Source of the DNA: DATJPR01 sp963811705
GTDB taxonomy: Bacteria; Bacteroidota; Ignavibacteria; UBA10030; UBA6906
DNA length: 64,000 nt
Assembly: GCA_963811705.1 (NCBI GenBank)
Contig: CAWESL010000007.1
Span: 558,001-622,000, forward strand
Direction: 5' to 3'
Both the position numbers and the translations under genes were made by a program. The notes below the pieces were generated by a model. That model was not told the origin of the DNA, did no database searches, and worked only from the letters and a program-made list of their open reading frames with translations. Below, in pieces: positions 17,560-26,574 of this stretch. Each line of letters opens with the position of its first letter. The first letter of the stretch is position 1.

Positions 17560-18573
17560 ATGAGTGAAAACGAAAAACGCGTACCAGACATCGCCGTCGT
17601 CATCATCACGAAGAACGAGAGCACGAATATCGCGTCGTGCCTTGAATCCCTTCTCGCCTGTAAGGGAACCCGTGGCGTGGAAATCATCCTTGTTGATTCC
17701 GCCTCCACCGATGCGACGACCGAAATCGCTTCCCGGTATCCGGTGACGATTGTCCATCTTGAACCCTCTCCTCTCCTCTCTCCAAGCGTCGGAAGATTCA
17801 TCGGCACCCGCTATGCGACCGCACGGATCATCCAGTTCCTCGATGGCGATATGATCATGCTCCCGGGCTGGATCGAAGCGGGGATCAGCATGCTGCAGGA
17901 CGGCAACGTCGGAGGCGTTGCTGGTCTTCTCCACCGGTCACTGCCAGGCGACGGGGAACGTGCCATGAGGCGGGAAACATCGGAAAGCATCGAGGTGGAG
18001 TGCTTCGGCGGAGCGGCGATGTATGCGCGGGAAGCTCTCGAGCGCGCCGGAACGTTCAATCCGTACATGCTCGGCGAGGAGGAACGGGAGCTGGGATACA
18101 GAATCAGGAAGAAAGGATATCAGCTACGGAAGCTGCCCGTCGACATGGCGGTCCATATGGAAAAGGTCCAGGACCACGGCGAGGTCAATGAAAAGTCGCG
18201 GTACTTTCGGGGCGTCGGCCAGTTGATCCGGGCATACCCCTTCGCGCCGATCTTCTGGCGGATCATCGCCCTTCAACGCGATGAAGGCGTGAATCAAGTG
18301 TTGATGTGGGGACTACCGGTCGCGGCTTTTATCCTGGCGGCTTCGGGACGACCGATCGAAGCAATCGCGGCAATTGCCCTCCTGATCCTGGCAGTCGCAG
18401 CGCTCATCGCCTGGAAAGGACCGCGGAAGGTCATTCTCTTCGCAAAGCGACGCGTACTGATCCCCTGGAACATTGCACGGGGACTGTTCATCGGAATTGG
18501 CAATGCGGAGAATTTCCAGGTGGAGCTTCATGTCGATACGCCGAAAGAGTATCGCCAGAAGCAGAAAACGTGA
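17560..18573 (+). CDS. Family 2 glycosyltransferase with C-terminal membrane helices
   Basis: The only full-size gene on the plus strand. From the ATG at 17560 it encodes 337 residues: a GT-A domain opening IAVVIITKNESTNI, the nucleotide-binding ILVDSASTDAT and the DxD motif FLDGDMIM, then an acceptor region with GEEERELGYRIRKKGY and two C-terminal helices (about residues 235-285). An in-frame ATG at 17443 would add 39 residues that do not look like family sequence, so the later start is preferred, although neither has a strong ribosome site. It converges with the GT4 gene on its right, the two stops being only 4 bp apart. It is likely a membrane-anchored inverting sugar transferase acting on a lipid-linked acceptor. 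Confidence 0.85.
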   Translation: MSENEKRVPDIAVVIITKNESTNIASCLESLLACKGTRGVEIILVDSASTDATTEIASRYPVTIVHLEPSPLLSPSVGRFIGTRYATARIIQFLDGDMIMLPGWIEAGISMLQDGNVGGVAGLLHRSLPGDGERAMRRETSESIEVECFGGAAMYAREALERAGTFNPYMLGEEERELGYRIRKKGYQLRKLPVDMAVHMEKVQDHGEVNEKSRYFRGVGQLIRAYPFAPIFWRIIALQRDEGVNQVLMWGLPVAAFILAASGRPIEAIAAIALLILAVAALIAWKGPRKVILFAKRRVLIPWNIARGLFIGIGNAENFQVELHVDTPKEYRQKQKT

Positions 18574-18577
18574 ACCG

Positions 18578-19669
18578 TTAGATGGCATCCTGCAGGGCAT
18601 TGAGAAGCCGGGCCGATGAGTTCTCAATGCTGTGCTCCCGAAGTGTCTCCTCCCCGCCCTTCCGAATTTCCTCCCAGAGGGTTTGATCCTGCTGCAGACG
18701 ACGGATGGTCTCGACAAACTGAATCGGATCAGCCGCAAGGAGGCAGTTTTTCCCGCCGACCAGAGCGAAGTGTTCCGCCCGCGCGATGACCGGAGTACCG
18801 GTGCGCCACGCGTCAAGGATAAAACCCCAGCCAAAGGTTTTCCCCGGCGAAAAGACAAACAGACCCTTTCGGATGAGCGCGATCGCCGCATCCCGATCGA
18901 TCCGGTCGCGGAGGAGAACCTGACCTGTGCTCGCCAGACTCTGCAACGCCTCCATCGCTGCGTTGCCGGCATCGTCGACTGGGACGCCGATGAGCGTGAG
19001 TTTGAATTCGGGGATCTGATCAAGCGCAATCTTCCAGAATGCGGCCAGGTCAGCCGCACCTTTCACCCTGCTCATGGATCCGATGAACGCCGAACTGTTG
19101 TTGTCCCTTCCTGCATGGCCCGTCGAATCCACCTCTCCATAGTAGGGCCATGGGAGATATCGCAGCGATCCGTATCCTGCGGGAGCACCTTCACGGAATT
19201 CTCCCGGGTCCGACGAGAGTATCAGTCTGGTTGAGCGTACGAGATGTCTGCGATACGCATTGGCTTCGATTCTGCGCAGCAGACGCGAGCCCAGATGATA
19301 TCGTCGCCGGACGAGGTATCCATCGTCCAGAAAGAACTCCGTGTGGAGCACAATGGGTTTCCCCAGGGCCCTGGCGACGGCGCGCGCCGCCGGGAGATTG
19401 TGTGCCACAGCGCAGAAGATGACATCGGGATTCGCCGACCGTGCGGCGGCGAGCAGCCCTTCGTCAGCCCGCACTTCCCGGTATCTCCGAATCGTGAGGT
19501 GCGGCTTCTCCTCAACAGACTCCGAAGAGTCGAAACCCTTCAGGGTGTCATGCATCCTCGCCACGACGGAACAGTCGACGGCGCCACTGGCGGCGAGTCG
19601 ACCCCACACCATGGCCATCTCATTCATCTCGGGATCAAACGACGGGTATATCGCAAAGACGCGGATCAT
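18578..19669 (-). CDS. GT4-like glycosyltransferase with altered Glu motif
   Basis: 363 residues from ATG 19669 (a TTG at 19675 is also in frame). The GT-B fold is suggested by an N-terminal Rossmann half (VFAIYPSFDPEMNEM) and a C-terminal half starting near residue 195 (SSAFIGSMSRVKGAADLAAF). In the place of the usual E-x7-E signature it reads SPGKTFGWGFILDAWRTGTP: the first Glu is missing and the second is replaced by Asp. It may use a different donor-binding mode or be a poor catalyst. It ends the unit that includes the methyltransferases and the second flippase. Confidence 0.75.
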   Translation of the reverse strand: MIRVFAIYPSFDPEMNEMAMVWGRLAASGAVDCSVVARMHDTLKGFDSSESVEEKPHLTIRRYREVRADEGLLAAARSANPDVIFCAVAHNLPAARAVARALGKPIVLHTEFFLDDGYLVRRRYHLGSRLLRRIEANAYRRHLVRSTRLILSSDPGEFREGAPAGYGSLRYLPWPYYGEVDSTGHAGRDNNSSAFIGSMSRVKGAADLAAFWKIALDQIPEFKLTLIGVPVDDAGNAAMEALQSLASTGQVLLRDRIDRDAAIALIRKGLFVFSPGKTFGWGFILDAWRTGTPVIARAEHFALVGGKNCLLAADPIQFVETIRRLQQDQTLWEEIRKGGEETLREHSIENSSARLLNALQDAI

Positions 19670-19705
19670 GGTCAAACGTCCTGAAGGGTGAACGCGCGGA
19701 ATACC

Positions 19706-20509
19706 TCAGCGTCCGGTAAGGTGTGCGATGACCCTGCGCGATCCGATCGAGAGGTTCGCGAGGCCGATGACGATTGCGGACTCTTTCCGCCGGGGGATGA
19801 CGCGAACGGCATCAAATCCTCCGGTAACATCCTCCAGCGGGACTCTCCGCGCGTCGGCGATACTGTTGCTTACATTCCTGCCGTGGATGCCCTGCAGCCA
19901 TAGCGGCTCGACTGCGATCTGCCGCATCGGACCAAATTGGGAAAGCACCGGATGCGCAGCGCACCATACGGTGATCGACCCCGCCATGGTTTCGACAAGG
20001 CTGACAAACGGATTGGAGTGATGGCGTCGGACATAGAGACGTTCCTGGATCGTGTCGTACAAAAACCCGTTCGTGAAATTCAGGAACTCGCGCTGTTGCC
20101 CGGAAAACTCCTTCTGGATATGTTCAACAAACCGCGCATGGACCGCGTCGTCGTTGTCAAGATTCGTGGTGATCAGGTGGGTTGTCCCCTCGTGCAGACG
20201 TGGACAAAAGAGCCTGTCCTTCATCGCCGCAAATGAGTCGATCGTCATAACCTCATCGACGTAGCAGGGAACAAACGATTTCCAGGAGGCGAACCCGGCG
20301 ATCTTCTCCTTGTATTTCTCCGGTGTCGATGCGTCGAAGAGCACCAGCCACGTAAAATTCGTGTTCGTCTGCGCCCGTACCGACGGATAGCAAAACTCTT
20401 CGAAGAGGCGGAAACGATGGTCCATCCAGGCGTCGTCGGGTGAGAACGCCCCGCCGTGCTTCAGGCGAACATTGAACACCGTCAAGACGAAGTGTGTAAA
20501 CGTCGCCAT
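19706..20509 (-). CDS. Putative rhamnosyltransferase family protein
   Basis: 267 residues resembling the Rhamno_transf (PF11316) family: an N-terminal THFVLTVFNVRLKHGG, then RFRLFEEFCYPSVRAQTNTN and FTWLVLFDASTPEKYKEKI, with a DxD-like TTNLDNDDAVH near residue 118. The fold is GT-A-like. The name is historical and the sugar moved need not be rhamnose. Its first base overlaps the stop of the methyltransferase upstream, so translation is coupled. In this context it probably transfers a methylated or deoxy sugar made by neighbouring genes. Confidence 0.75.
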   Translation of the reverse strand: MATFTHFVLTVFNVRLKHGGAFSPDDAWMDHRFRLFEEFCYPSVRAQTNTNFTWLVLFDASTPEKYKEKIAGFASWKSFVPCYVDEVMTIDSFAAMKDRLFCPRLHEGTTHLITTNLDNDDAVHARFVEHIQKEFSGQQREFLNFTNGFLYDTIQERLYVRRHHSNPFVSLVETMAGSITVWCAAHPVLSQFGPMRQIAVEPLWLQGIHGRNVSNSIADARRVPLEDVTGGFDAVRVIPRRKESAIVIGLANLSIGSRRVIAHLTGR

Positions 20510-21699
20510 CAGGCCACCAGAAGGTTAGCGGAGATGCCGAGGCTGTTCAATTGTGCCCCGATTTCCTCGCGGTAGATCGGGTTCATCACGACGACTGTTT
20601 CCACCTCCAGTGCGCGGAGACGTTCGGGAGGCACCACCGGGTAGCCGGTGCCGGCAACGTACATTCCTTGTTTACGCGGATTGATATCCACCATGCACGC
20701 GACCGCCTCTCCGGGTTTCAGCGTATTCAAAAACATCGTTCCTTTCGACCCGCCCCCCCAGATCGCCGCCCGCTTGCCGCGTCGCCGGAGATCGGTAAAG
20801 ATGTCGGTCCACTCGGAAACCTTCGACTGATAATTGTGGACGAACTTCTTCACATCCCCCACCATCGCCGCCGGCCCACCGTCCGCATGGAAGACCGAGT
20901 GTCCCGTCGATGTCCTCAGATCGATGCCAAGGAACTGTCCCTCGTAAAGCTCTTCCTCTCCGAGGACGTCGAATCCCTCCTCGGTGAACACGCGCGCAAG
21001 CGACCATCGGGAGAAGTAGGAGCAATGTTCATAAATAAGATCCCAGATGCCGAGGTCCTTCAAGGTATACATGACATTCGGCACTTCGAAAAACACGACG
21101 CTCTGCGGACGGTCTCCCACCGCATCGCGTACATTGCGAACGAAGTCCCGCGGCTTTTGAATATGCTCGAGAACATGTCGACAGGTGAGGAGGTCCGCGG
21201 AATAGTGCGTGTACCGCGGAGAGTAGAAATCCTGGACGATGTCCATTTTCGCCGCAGCCTTCGCTTCCATGTGCTCGGGGACGTAACTCGGATCAAACCC
21301 GACTCCGGTATTGTCTCCCTGGAGGCAGAGCATTGCGAGGAAGTCCCCTTTCCCGCAGCCGATATCGATGACGTGCTTTCCCCGTATGCCATAGGTCGCG
21401 ATCAGGCGGTCAGCCAGCGCCGTTGCGTACGTTTGAAACCTCGGAGAAAAGTGCAGCGAGTTTTCGTACGACTGGGTGTATTCCATGATCGACGGATCAA
21501 ACGATGTGTTGAACACATGTCCGCACTCGGGGCAGAATCCAAGGTGCAGATCGCCCCGGGGCGCGCTGAGCGCTTTCCCGGCGGTGTCCCACAGGACATT
21601 GCAGTGAACCGGAACGCCGGTGATCGTGATCAGCGATTCCGTAGAGAGTCCGTTGCAGACGGGACAGGCAACGGAGGGTGCAGCCTTCGGAGAAGTCAC
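20509..21699 (-). CDS. Zinc-finger SAM-dependent C-methyltransferase (copy 1)
   Basis: 396 residues with the three-part layout of sugar C-methyltransferases (Methyltransf_13 / 11 / 14): an N-terminal zinc site with CPVCNG near residue 12 and CPECGH near 57, a central Rossmann SAM site (VIDIGCGKGDFLAM, about 110-123), and a C-terminal domain with AAIWGGGSKGTMFLNTL. In TylC3-like enzymes this layout methylates a carbon of an NDP-4-keto sugar. It starts with GTG and overlaps its paralogue's stop by 4 bp (GTGA), so the two are cotranslated. Confidence 0.82.
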   Translation of the reverse strand: MTSPKAAPSVACPVCNGLSTESLITITGVPVHCNVLWDTAGKALSAPRGDLHLGFCPECGHVFNTSFDPSIMEYTQSYENSLHFSPRFQTYATALADRLIATYGIRGKHVIDIGCGKGDFLAMLCLQGDNTGVGFDPSYVPEHMEAKAAAKMDIVQDFYSPRYTHYSADLLTCRHVLEHIQKPRDFVRNVRDAVGDRPQSVVFFEVPNVMYTLKDLGIWDLIYEHCSYFSRWSLARVFTEEGFDVLGEEELYEGQFLGIDLRTSTGHSVFHADGGPAAMVGDVKKFVHNYQSKVSEWTDIFTDLRRRGKRAAIWGGGSKGTMFLNTLKPGEAVACMVDINPRKQGMYVAGTGYPVVPPERLRALEVETVVVMNPIYREEIGAQLNSLGISANLLVA

Positions 21700-22916
21700 G
21701 CGATCCCTCCCGAAACCTTTTCATCTTCGACGATCGGGATAACCTGAGGCGACACCCCGAGGCGTTTGAGGTCCTGACCAATTTCCCCCAGATAGATCGG
21801 ATTCATGACAATGACGACATCGGGTTTGTAGGTCGTGAGAAACTCCGGAAGGACAATTTCCTGGCCTGTCCCCGCCATGAATGTCCCCTTCTTGTACGGG
21901 TTGATGTCGACCGCGTACCGGATCTGGTCGCGGACGTTGAGCTTCGTCAGAAACGCCACGCCTTTTGATCCCCCTCCCCAAATGACGACGCGCTTATGGT
22001 CCCGATCGTACTCCGCAAGGCGCTTCCGCCATCCGTTGATCGTCCTCTCGATCGATTCTGAGAACTTGCGCACGGCCGCTGCGGTGGCCTGGAGATCGTC
22101 CTCCTGCGGGAGGGCGGGCGTCCCCTGACCTGTTCCTGGTCGGGCCTCGATCATAAGGTATTGGCCGTCATATTCCGTCCCAAGATCGACTACATCAAAC
22201 CCCGTGTTTCGGAAGAGTCTCGCCAGAGACCCCTGGGTAAAATATGAGCAGTGCTCGTAGTACACATCCCAAAATGCGTCCTCATGAAGAATCCGGGTCA
22301 TATCGGGGATTTGGAAAAAGACGATGGTGTCACGCCTGTCCCCGATGGACCGGCGAACCGTACGCATGAATTCGGCAACGTCGCCGATATGTTCAAGCGT
22401 CATCTTGCAGCAGACAAAGTCTCCGTGGTACGACGTGTACTTTTCCGAATAGAGATCCTTGATGAACGTAATCCGGTCACGGGCAGGGCTCGTATTGCGT
22501 TCGCTGATGTAGGCCGGGTCGAACCCCACCCCGGTATTTCCTCCCATCTCACACAGCATCGTCAGGAATTCCCCCTTGCCGCACCCGATTTCAATGAGCG
22601 ACTTCCCTTGCAGGTGATAGCGTTCAATCAATCGTTGCGCCAGTCCGCGGTGGAAGTTCTGGAATGTTCCGGAGAACCCCTGGGTCTCTTCGTACTTTGA
22701 TGAATACTCGTGGACCGACGGGTCGAACAGGACGTTGGAAATGAACCCGCACGCCGGACAGAATCCCAGGGCGATGTCTCCCCGATGATACGTCAGGGCC
22801 TTTTCGCGCGTCTCCATCAGGAGAACACTGTGGACAGGCACCTGCGCTATCTCATAAAACATCTCCATGGCGCGAAAGCCACAGGATGGACATCGATACT
22901 CCCGTTTCTGTTCCAC
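21696..22916 (-). CDS. Zinc-finger SAM-dependent C-methyltransferase (copy 2)
   Basis: 406 residues, a paralogue of the next gene and similar over its whole length: zinc site CPSCGF / CPACGF, SAM loop LIEIGCGKGEFLTML, and C-terminal VVIWGGGSKGVAFLTKL. It begins with GTG at 22916. The shared GWGGSKG-like element and the MNPIYxxEIG ending in both copies point to tandem duplication. The pair may methylate two positions or two sugars, or act as a heterodimer. The substrate is probably a nucleotide-activated keto sugar from elsewhere in the locus. Confidence 0.82.
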   Translation of the reverse strand: MEQKREYRCPSCGFRAMEMFYEIAQVPVHSVLLMETREKALTYHRGDIALGFCPACGFISNVLFDPSVHEYSSKYEETQGFSGTFQNFHRGLAQRLIERYHLQGKSLIEIGCGKGEFLTMLCEMGGNTGVGFDPAYISERNTSPARDRITFIKDLYSEKYTSYHGDFVCCKMTLEHIGDVAEFMRTVRRSIGDRRDTIVFFQIPDMTRILHEDAFWDVYYEHCSYFTQGSLARLFRNTGFDVVDLGTEYDGQYLMIEARPGTGQGTPALPQEDDLQATAAAVRKFSESIERTINGWRKRLAEYDRDHKRVVIWGGGSKGVAFLTKLNVRDQIRYAVDINPYKKGTFMAGTGQEIVLPEFLTTYKPDVVIVMNPIYLGEIGQDLKRLGVSPQVIPIVEDEKVSGGIA

Positions 22917-22975
22917 AATGGACTCCTCTTCAAATGAAACGTTTGCGTGATTGACTCATCGACGATCCATCAACG

Positions 22976-24481
22976 TCATGTTTGCTGCGATCGAAATCTC
23001 TTGAAGACAATCGAGACGATTTCCGTAACCAGCGGCCGTTGCGCCCACAGGAGCAGGAGCACATACACGATCGCACCCACCACCACCATCGCCAGAAGCG
23101 ATGAAATTGTATGATGTCCACCCGCGAGTTGCAGGAGAGGATGCTTGATGAGGAACACGGCGGCGACCATTGCGGCACCGCACGAGAGGGCGGGCAGAAT
23201 CGACACGACCATCTCTTTCGCCTTCCCGGGGAGGAGGAGGTGGAGTTGATACATGTTCACTGCGAATCCGAAGATGTGCGACGTCAGGACGGCCGCGGCG
23301 ACTCCTTCGATCCCGTAGCCGAGGCCAAGGAGCAGGAAGATGAGCGGGACCATGATCACGAGCAGAACGAGACCGGCGCGGAGATTGTACGCCGGGTGTC
23401 CCGTGGACGCAAAGAGAGCCCCCGTGGTCCCGGAGAGCGGCTTGACCAGTCCCACGAACGTCAGAATTTGAAACGCAGCGATCATCGGCGCCCACTTCTC
23501 ACCAAGCAACTTTGTGATCATTTCCGGAGCGGTGACGAACATCCCGAGAGCGATCGGGACGGTAAAGAACGAAAGAACGCGAAGACTCTTGAAGTACGCT
23601 CTTCCAAGCCGATCCTTATCTTCCTGGATCTGCGCGTAGGAGGGGAAAAGGACCACGCCGATGAAGTTGATGATCCCATCCACGGTGCGCAGGCTGAAAT
23701 CGTACGCTTTCGCGTAGAACCCGAGGGCAACCGTTCCCAGGGTCCTCCCAACGAGGAGGTTGTCGACGATCGAGTAGAAAAATGATACCAGCCCTCCGCC
23801 GGTTGTCTGCGTCCCGTAGGAAAGCATATCCTTCATCACCGCTCGATCCCACGGCTTTCGGCGAAGCCATTCCCACCCCGGGACGAGAAACCAGATCATT
23901 ACAAGATAGACCACGCTCTTTGCCAGCGGCCCGAAGACGAGACTCCAAAAACCGAACCCTGCGATGGCAAGCCCGATCGAGACCCCGATATTGACGAGAT
24001 CGGATGATACGACGGCGATGCTCTGCCGCCCGAAGAGCATATCGCGTTGAAGAAGCCCTTCCGGGACGCTGACCATCGAGCCGAGCAAAACCATGACCGA
24101 CATCCATCGCAGGACCGGGACGACGATTTCGCTCCTAAGAATCTGCGCGAACATTTCCGCTCCGGCGAAGACGACAACGAAGAGGACCACGCCGGAAATT
24201 GTGCTGATGACAAATCCCTGAAACGCGACGATCCCCCGGTCCGCCCTGCTCTGGACAACCGCCATGTTCATCCCCAGTCCGGAGAACAGGCTGGTCGTCG
24301 AAAGCACTACGCCGGCATACGCGACAATGCCAAAGTCCGACGGATTGAGCAGTCGGGCCAGGATGATGCCGGAGATGATCGAGAGGATCCGGAGAGCGAC
24401 GGTCGACCCTCCCATGATGAGACTGCCTCTGAATGTCCGAGTCTTAAGGTCGCTGATGGTGAACCCGTGCCCTTCTGGCAA
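22976..24481 (-). CDS. Polysaccharide flippase / PST family exporter (WzxC-like)
   Basis: About 501 residues from a TTG at 24481, with 12 or more membrane helices. The opening LKTRTFRGSLIMGGSTVALR is the conserved start of the PST/WzxC flippase group, followed by ILARLLNPSDFGIVAYAGVV. The open frame extends to 24655, but the extra 58 residues overlap the GT2 gene's end and do not look like family sequence. The ATG at 24415 would cut the conserved opening. It flips the repeat unit built by the unit's glycosyltransferases and is a second, different class of flippase from the one at 914-2440. Confidence 0.82.
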   Translation of the reverse strand: MPEGHGFTISDLKTRTFRGSLIMGGSTVALRILSIISGIILARLLNPSDFGIVAYAGVVLSTTSLFSGLGMNMAVVQSRADRGIVAFQGFVISTISGVVLFVVVFAGAEMFAQILRSEIVVPVLRWMSVMVLLGSMVSVPEGLLQRDMLFGRQSIAVVSSDLVNIGVSIGLAIAGFGFWSLVFGPLAKSVVYLVMIWFLVPGWEWLRRKPWDRAVMKDMLSYGTQTTGGGLVSFFYSIVDNLLVGRTLGTVALGFYAKAYDFSLRTVDGIINFIGVVLFPSYAQIQEDKDRLGRAYFKSLRVLSFFTVPIALGMFVTAPEMITKLLGEKWAPMIAAFQILTFVGLVKPLSGTTGALFASTGHPAYNLRAGLVLLVIMVPLIFLLLGLGYGIEGVAAAVLTSHIFGFAVNMYQLHLLLPGKAKEMVVSILPALSCGAAMVAAVFLIKHPLLQLAGGHHTISSLLAMVVVGAIVYVLLLLWAQRPLVTEIVSIVFKRFRSQQT

Positions 24482-25370
24482 TGTCGAAAGGAAGCGATGG
24501 CTGAATCGCGACCGCCCGGAGTGCGGACACGGTACCCGAGAGAACCCGTCCCTGAGCAAGATCAAGCCGGGCGATCCTCCATCGCGCATCGGCGGACCGT
24601 CGTCGTGCAACACCCACCCATGATGGCGCCTGTCGCACGGCGAAATGGACAACATCGTTCCAGAGCAAGGCGGATTCTTCCCAGTACGATCGCGTCTTGT
24701 TGCCGTGCGTCTGGGTCAAGCGTGTCCCCTGGGCGGCATCGTCCGACGTCTGGATGGTTCCGAAACCTGCGACGGCACACGCTGCACCGCCGAGACAGAG
24801 TTTCAGGAACAAATGCGTGTCGTGTGTAAGCCAGAGTTTCTTCCACAGACCGCCGCAATCCAGGTACCGGGATTTCCTGAATACTCCGCATTGCAGCATT
24901 GTCGGCTGGCGGTCCATCATCACCCAGGCCGAAGCATCGTCGATGAATTCATGGGGCGGGCGAATATGGAATTCGATGGAGTCCCAGAGACTTCCACCTC
25001 CATCCTCCGGCGTTTGCTCCATATCCGAGAAATACACCGGGGCCCGTCCCTCGGTGGATTCGATGGCGGCAGTCATCCGTTCAAGATGCGTCTTCGTCCA
25101 AATATCGTCAGAGTCCAGGAACGCGACCCATTCCGACGTCGCGAGTTCCACGCCATGGTTTCGTGCGACCGATGCCCCGGCGTTCTCCTGTCGTACATAT
25201 CGTATGCGCGGGCCGAACGACGCTGCGACCGCAGGCGAGTCATCCCTCGATCCATCGTCAATGACAATCACTTCAGCCGCGGGGCACGATTGCGTAAGAA
25301 CGCTTTCAATGGCCCTGGCAAGAAGCGACGCCCTGTTGTACGTCGGTATGACAGCGCTGATCGGGATCAT
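24444..25370 (-). CDS. Family 2 glycosyltransferase
   Basis: 308 residues. The GT-A signature is clear: ISAVIPTYNRASLLARAIES at the N-terminus, VIVIDDGSRDDSPA near residue 36, ENAGASVARNHGV near 63, and the metal-binding FLDSDDIW near 85. It has no membrane segments and is cytoplasmic. It probably adds one sugar to the lipid-linked repeat. The 3' end overlaps the start region of the flippase gene. It is 19 bp from the GT2 gene upstream, with which it shares general family features but not close similarity. Confidence 0.87.
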   Translation of the reverse strand: MIPISAVIPTYNRASLLARAIESVLTQSCPAAEVIVIDDGSRDDSPAVAASFGPRIRYVRQENAGASVARNHGVELATSEWVAFLDSDDIWTKTHLERMTAAIESTEGRAPVYFSDMEQTPEDGGGSLWDSIEFHIRPPHEFIDDASAWVMMDRQPTMLQCGVFRKSRYLDCGGLWKKLWLTHDTHLFLKLCLGGAACAVAGFGTIQTSDDAAQGTRLTQTHGNKTRSYWEESALLWNDVVHFAVRQAPSWVGVARRRSADARWRIARLDLAQGRVLSGTVSALRAVAIQPSLPFDIARRARVHHQRP

Positions 25371-25389
25371 TTTGTGAAGAGAGATTTTT

Positions 25390-26307
25390 TCAAGCTTTTC
25401 CGTCGTTACCGCTCCTCAACTGACGGATTCCTTTCTGAAGTTCAGACCACAGGTGGCCGCGATGCCTCCGATACCAGTTCGCCATGTACAACGAACAGTA
25501 CAGCTTGTCCCTGGCTGACGCGGGCGACCGGACGATCGCAGAGAGATATTCGCGGGACTGGCGCCAAAGGGGAAACACGACTTTGCCCGCCTTCGATGGG
25601 TCGAACCAGGCTGTCCGGCTCTGCCAGTCCGTAAATGCCTGCGTGGACATCCCCTTATGCACCCGATGGTAGAAGAGCACCTCGGGGACTTCCACCAATC
25701 GGCCGTACAGGGCAAGTTCGGCGAGGAGGGTCCGGTCCGAATCGGTATAGCTCTGAATGAGGCGCGTCTTCCTCAGGACATCGCTCCGGATCAGCCCGAA
25801 AACCTCTTCGCACGTATAACCGAGGCGAACGAGATAGCGAAACCGCAGGTGCGCCGCTGGCCACGATCCCCGTTCTGCCCGCGGGAGGTCGCTGATCTCC
25901 TTGCCGACGATCGGCTCCCCCCGTTCGTCGATATCGATCATTCGGGGGAATGCAAGGACGACCTCGGGGTGCTCCTGCAACGTCCGCAAACACTGTTCGA
26001 TGAATCCCGGCGCGCAAACGTCATCGTGCGCAGCCCACTTGAAATACTCGCCGCGCGAAAGCTCAAAGACCTTGTTGTAGTTCTTCCCTGCCCCGACGTT
26101 GACAGGGTTACGATAATATCTGATCCGACGATCCGACGCGACAAACCGGCGGCAGAGTTCTTCCGTCCGGTCAGTCGACGCATTATCGGAGATGATGATC
26201 TCGAGATCGGTCCAGGTCTGGCTGACAAGAGAGTCAAGCGCCTGCTCGAGGAAATTCTCCGCATTGTACACCGGGACGCCGATGGAAACGAGAGGATGTG
26301 GGCTCAT
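25390..26307 (-). CDS. Family 2 glycosyltransferase
   Basis: 305 residues with SIGVPVYNAENFLEQALDSL, IIISDNASTDRTEE and FKWAAHDDVCAPGFIEQ, where HDD takes the place of the usual DxD metal motif, as in many capsule GT2 enzymes. It is the first gene of the unit running down to 18578 and follows a strong terminator that ends the preceding transcript, so its promoter should lie in 26308-26497. No convincing promoter element was found there. Confidence 0.87.
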   Translation of the reverse strand: MSPHPLVSIGVPVYNAENFLEQALDSLVSQTWTDLEIIISDNASTDRTEELCRRFVASDRRIRYYRNPVNVGAGKNYNKVFELSRGEYFKWAAHDDVCAPGFIEQCLRTLQEHPEVVLAFPRMIDIDERGEPIVGKEISDLPRAERGSWPAAHLRFRYLVRLGYTCEEVFGLIRSDVLRKTRLIQSYTDSDRTLLAELALYGRLVEVPEVLFYHRVHKGMSTQAFTDWQSRTAWFDPSKAGKVVFPLWRQSREYLSAIVRSPASARDKLYCSLYMANWYRRHRGHLWSELQKGIRQLRSGNDGKA

Positions 26308-26497
26308 TGGCCGGCGGTTCCGGATCGATTACGGTCTGAAAGGTACGTCGGCTGCGACATTCGGTAAGAAGGCTTTGTTATTGGTTCAAAGAGCGCAAAG
26401 AGGTGCGGATTCGCTGTGCCTGGAATCACATGACCGGTAATATAGAAATTCGCCTCCCGAAAATAAACCGGCACCTTCCTTCCCCCGATCCAAAAAA

Positions 26498-26528
26498 AGA
26501 CTCCGTCTGTTCTCGCAGGACGGAGTCT
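26498..26528 (-). terminator. Strong intrinsic terminator
   Basis: On the minus strand AGACTCCGTC (26528-26519) pairs with GACGGAGTCT (26507-26498) around an 11-base loop and is followed directly by a run of T (26497-26492). It lies 46 bp beyond the stop of the C-methyltransferase gene at 26575 and so ends the WbaP-RfbF-SDR-methyltransferase transcript. Confidence 0.9.
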
Positions 26529-26574
26529 GACGCAACACCCGGTACCAAGTTCCGCATTGCCAGGAATGGATGTT

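Noticed and set aside
20551..21747. Plus-strand open frame of 398 residues
   Set aside because: It is antisense to the methyltransferase, which has clear zinc and SAM motifs.
22976..24655. Flippase start at 24655
   Set aside because: The first 58 residues overlap the GT2 coding sequence and have no family resemblance; the conserved opening begins after 24481.
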